NCBI GenBank assembly: GCA_026770575.1
Contig: MU657164.1
Coordinates: 1,183,291-1,211,938 of the forward strand
Source of the DNA: Pelagophyceae sp. CCMP2097
Taxonomy: Eukaryota; Sar; Pelagophyceae
Length of the DNA stretch: 28,648 bases
Direction: 5' to 3'
The notes beneath the pieces are model-generated. The model was not told the origin of the DNA, did not search any database, and saw only the letters and a list, made by a program, of their open reading frames with translations. Shown here piece by piece: positions 26,652 to 28,648 of this stretch. The translations under genes were made by a program, and so were the position numbers. Position 1 is the stretch's first letter. Each line of letters begins with the position of its first letter.

Positions 26652-27716
26652 ATGGACGAGCCCCCGGCGGCCGCGCTAACATCACCGTGCTGCGTCTGCG
26701 CCGAGCCCGGCAGCAAGCACTGCACCAATTGCAAATCGCGCCACTACTGCTCCAAAAAGTGCCAGGTTATCGACTGGCGCGAGGGCGGGCACAAGGAGCA
26801 GTGCAAGAAGCTGGCCACCGAGTTCTCAGACCGGCTCCTCGACGAGCTGATGCCGGCGAAGAAGGTCAAGGAGGAGCCGGCCATCGATGAACAAGTCGCG
26901 CCGGCAGCTGGTTCCAGGGCGGCGGCGCGCTTACCGGCTGCTCGGACGACTACGACGGCAGTGGTCAAGGCCAGCGCGCCGAACGACGGCGCGCCGTCCT
27001 GGCGCGGCACTTGCGCCATCTGCCTGGACCTGTCCCTGGTCGATGGTGACAGACAAGCGTTCTACGCTTGCTGCGGCAAGACGATTTGCATTGAATGCTC
27101 CGAGAAGTGCTGGCAGCACGACGAGCGCTGCCCGCTCTGCCGGAGCGCGCCTTCCAAGTCCAATGCCGAGGGGCTGCGCCTGTTGCAAAAGCACGTGGAC
27201 AAGGGCAACGCCGAGGCGCAAATCATGGTCGGAGACGCGTACCATTATGGTCTACTCGGCCTCAAGAAGAGTTCGAACCGATCGGCCAAGTTGTACGAGC
27301 TTGCTGCGGGGCAAGGACATGCATTAGCTCAGATAAAACTTGGATGCTGTTATGAGCGCGGGGACGGCGTGACGCTGAACCTCAAGACCGCCGCGCAGTG
27401 GTATCGGCGCGCAGCCGAGCAAGGATATCCTCTCGCTCAGATCAATCTTGGTGTATTTTTCTACCAGGGCATGGGCGTGGCGCAGTCGGACGGCGAAGCG
27501 GTGCGATGGTACCGGCTCGCCGCGGCGCAGGGCCAGCCGAACGCGCTCTACAACCTCGGCGTGTGTCATGAAAATGGCCGCGGCGTGCCGCGGGACCTCT
27601 ACGAGGCGCTGCGCTTCTACAGGCGCGCCGCGGCCGGGGGGTACGCCGTCGCGGCGGCGCAGGTCGAAAAGCTCGTGGCGCACCTCACTGTGCACGCGGG
27701 CCGAGGGCCGGGGTGA
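26652..27716 (+). CDS. MYND zinc finger + RING-like + Sel1-repeat protein
   Basis: ATG 26652 lies in a strong initiation context (GCCATGG) and gives 354 residues without introns. Residues 13-51 form a MYND finger (C13-x2-C16, C24-x2-C27, C33-x3-C37-Q, W42, H47, C51). Residues 121-163 form a RING-like finger (C121-x2-C124, CCGK at 140-143, C146-x2-C149, C160-PL-C163). From about residue 185 four Sel1 units follow (AQIKLGCCYERGDGVTLNLK, AAQWYRRAAEQG and so on). MYND fingers bind proline-rich partners, RING fingers often act in ubiquitin transfer, and Sel1 units are TPR-like scaffolds. A protein-interaction or ubiquitin-ligase role is inferred. The combination is a large family in pelagophytes; the fragments at 25522 and perhaps 12225 are relatives. 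Confidence 0.9.
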   Translation: MDEPPAAALTSPCCVCAEPGSKHCTNCKSRHYCSKKCQVIDWREGGHKEQCKKLATEFSDRLLDELMPAKKVKEEPAIDEQVAPAAGSRAAARLPAARTTTTAVVKASAPNDGAPSWRGTCAICLDLSLVDGDRQAFYACCGKTICIECSEKCWQHDERCPLCRSAPSKSNAEGLRLLQKHVDKGNAEAQIMVGDAYHYGLLGLKKSSNRSAKLYELAAGQGHALAQIKLGCCYERGDGVTLNLKTAAQWYRRAAEQGYPLAQINLGVFFYQGMGVAQSDGEAVRWYRLAAAQGQPNALYNLGVCHENGRGVPRDLYEALRFYRRAAAGGYAVAAAQVEKLVAHLTVHAGRGPG

Positions 27717-28648
27717 TCGTCGACCCCGACGTGGTCCCTCGAAGAGCCGTCTTCCTCCCGCGGCGCGGCGACGGCCGGCACGGCGACGGCCGCCGACGCC
27801 CGACACGCGCCGGTCGGCCCCGGCCGCACAACGACGTAACGTGTCGGCTCCGGCCGCACAACAACGCCTCTCTCTTTACAAACGTGTCGCCTGCGCCCCG
27901 ACGGCGTCCGGGAGATCCTTGCTTGGCCAATGTTCTTCGATTGCCAATCGAGTCCGCAACGACGGTGAGCCGACTGCCGGGATACCGCTCCGTCGGCGGC
28001 ACAGAGCCGGTCGCATTGCCGGTATTTTCTCTCCGAGGCTCTTTCGGGGTGCCATGACGAGTCGTATTCCGAGTCAATTTCCGACGCGTCGACGCCCCGC
28101 GGCCGCGTGCGATGCGGCAAGCACAACCGCCCGAGGCCAAGAAAGGTTCGCACGGTCTCTCTTTACGATCCCCGGCTCGACGGCCGGCTCGTCCGTCGTT
28201 GACCGCGACGGTTGCCACAGACGCTTCTTTGAAAGCGTCTGCCGCGGCCGCCGGAGGCCCTCCCGCCGAGTCCAGCGCCGCGGGCCGCGGCGGTCCTCTG
28301 CGAGGTCTGCGAGGACTGGGAGAGCGGCGCCGCCTTTGCGCATCGAACCTTGACGAGGGAAGCTCACGTCGGGTTCACATTGGTATCTCTCTGTGCGCGA
28401 GTCCGGCGCCGCTCGATTTGTCGCGTCTTGTTCGGCACCGCCGCCGGCCATGGGCGCAAAAGGGTGCCGCGTGCGAGGCGCAAGGCCGGCGCGGGGCGTC
28501 AAAAGCGCCGACAAGGAAGGCACCTCGATCCGAGTCCTAGAACGACCTACAATTCAAGTTGTAGGATTCCTATCAGTGTGTCCATGATCGATTTTGCGTA
28601 GCGGACAGGGTCGGTGGGGGTGGAGGGTGTCGGTCGGTGGGGAGGGGG
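27717..28648. other. No gene recognised; short repeats and G-rich end
   Basis: The competing open frames on both strands lack motifs. A ~28-bp unit (GTCGGCCCCGGCCGCACAAC type) is repeated at 27812-27865. A perfect 7-bp-arm hairpin CCTACAA-TTCAAG-TTGTAGG lies at 28547-28566. The last 40 bases are G-runs (GGTGGGGGTGGAGGG), possibly G-quadruplex-forming. Confidence 0.5.

Noticed and set aside
28112..28540. 142-residue plus-strand frame
   Set aside because: Arg/Ala/Pro-rich, no motif, equally long open frame on the other strand.

Overview
This looks like nuclear DNA of a GC-rich protist. The genes are split by introns and have no operon layout. The best fit is a pelagophyte stramenopile (Aureococcus/Pelagomonas type). 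That rests on two family architectures I associate with pelagophytes: a MYND + RING + Sel1-repeat protein (26652-27716) and a WD40 protein with an 'LLITKHVAR...AARAVRKLIWQDR' lead-in (10702-11841). A protein built of 38-39-residue 'LANTAWAFA' repeats agrees with an algal origin. The lineage is inference; dinoflagellates also carry 'AWAFA' repeat proteins and GC-AG introns.

Layout. 1-3174 (+): Ala/Pro/Lys/Asp/Glu-rich chromatin-like protein with a histone-H1-like tail and an AT-hook, 5' partial. 3337-3654 (+): 105-residue protein starting MGHAAS. 4377-9552 (-): 470-residue 'AWAFA' repeat protein in two exons around a 3.8 kb repeat-filled intron. 9592-9966 (-): two exons of an RRM protein. 10702-11841 (+): seven-blade WD40 protein with a frameshift in the last blade. 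11842-15267: uncertain ORFs, a Sel1 relic and a >2 kb array of 12-bp repeats. 15268-24792 (-): one split gene for an RtcB-type RNA ligase, rebuilt from eleven exons whose reading phases all agree. 24972-25496: a 525-bp element with 33-34-bp terminal inverted repeats, next to a Sel1 pseudogene (25522-25731). 25903-26469 (-): possible coding remnant. 26652-27716 (+): intact MYND/RING/Sel1 gene. 27717-28648: nothing recognised.

The most unusual content is in the introns. The RtcB introns mostly begin with GC rather than GT, and in nine of ten the two bases opening the intron reappear as the first two bases of the next exon. One 89-nt intron sits between 8-bp perfect direct repeats. Three introns hold copies of a roughly 2-3 kb composite repeat: a ~200-bp terminal-inverted-repeat module, a linker, then long arrays of ~12-bp units. 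One copy is in the 'AWAFA' gene. Two copies lie in opposite orientation on either side of RtcB exon 2. This resembles introner-type intron gain followed by satellite growth. Most long open frames across 5.4-9 kb and 13-24 kb are by-products of 12-bp repeats, whose period is a multiple of three, and are not genes.
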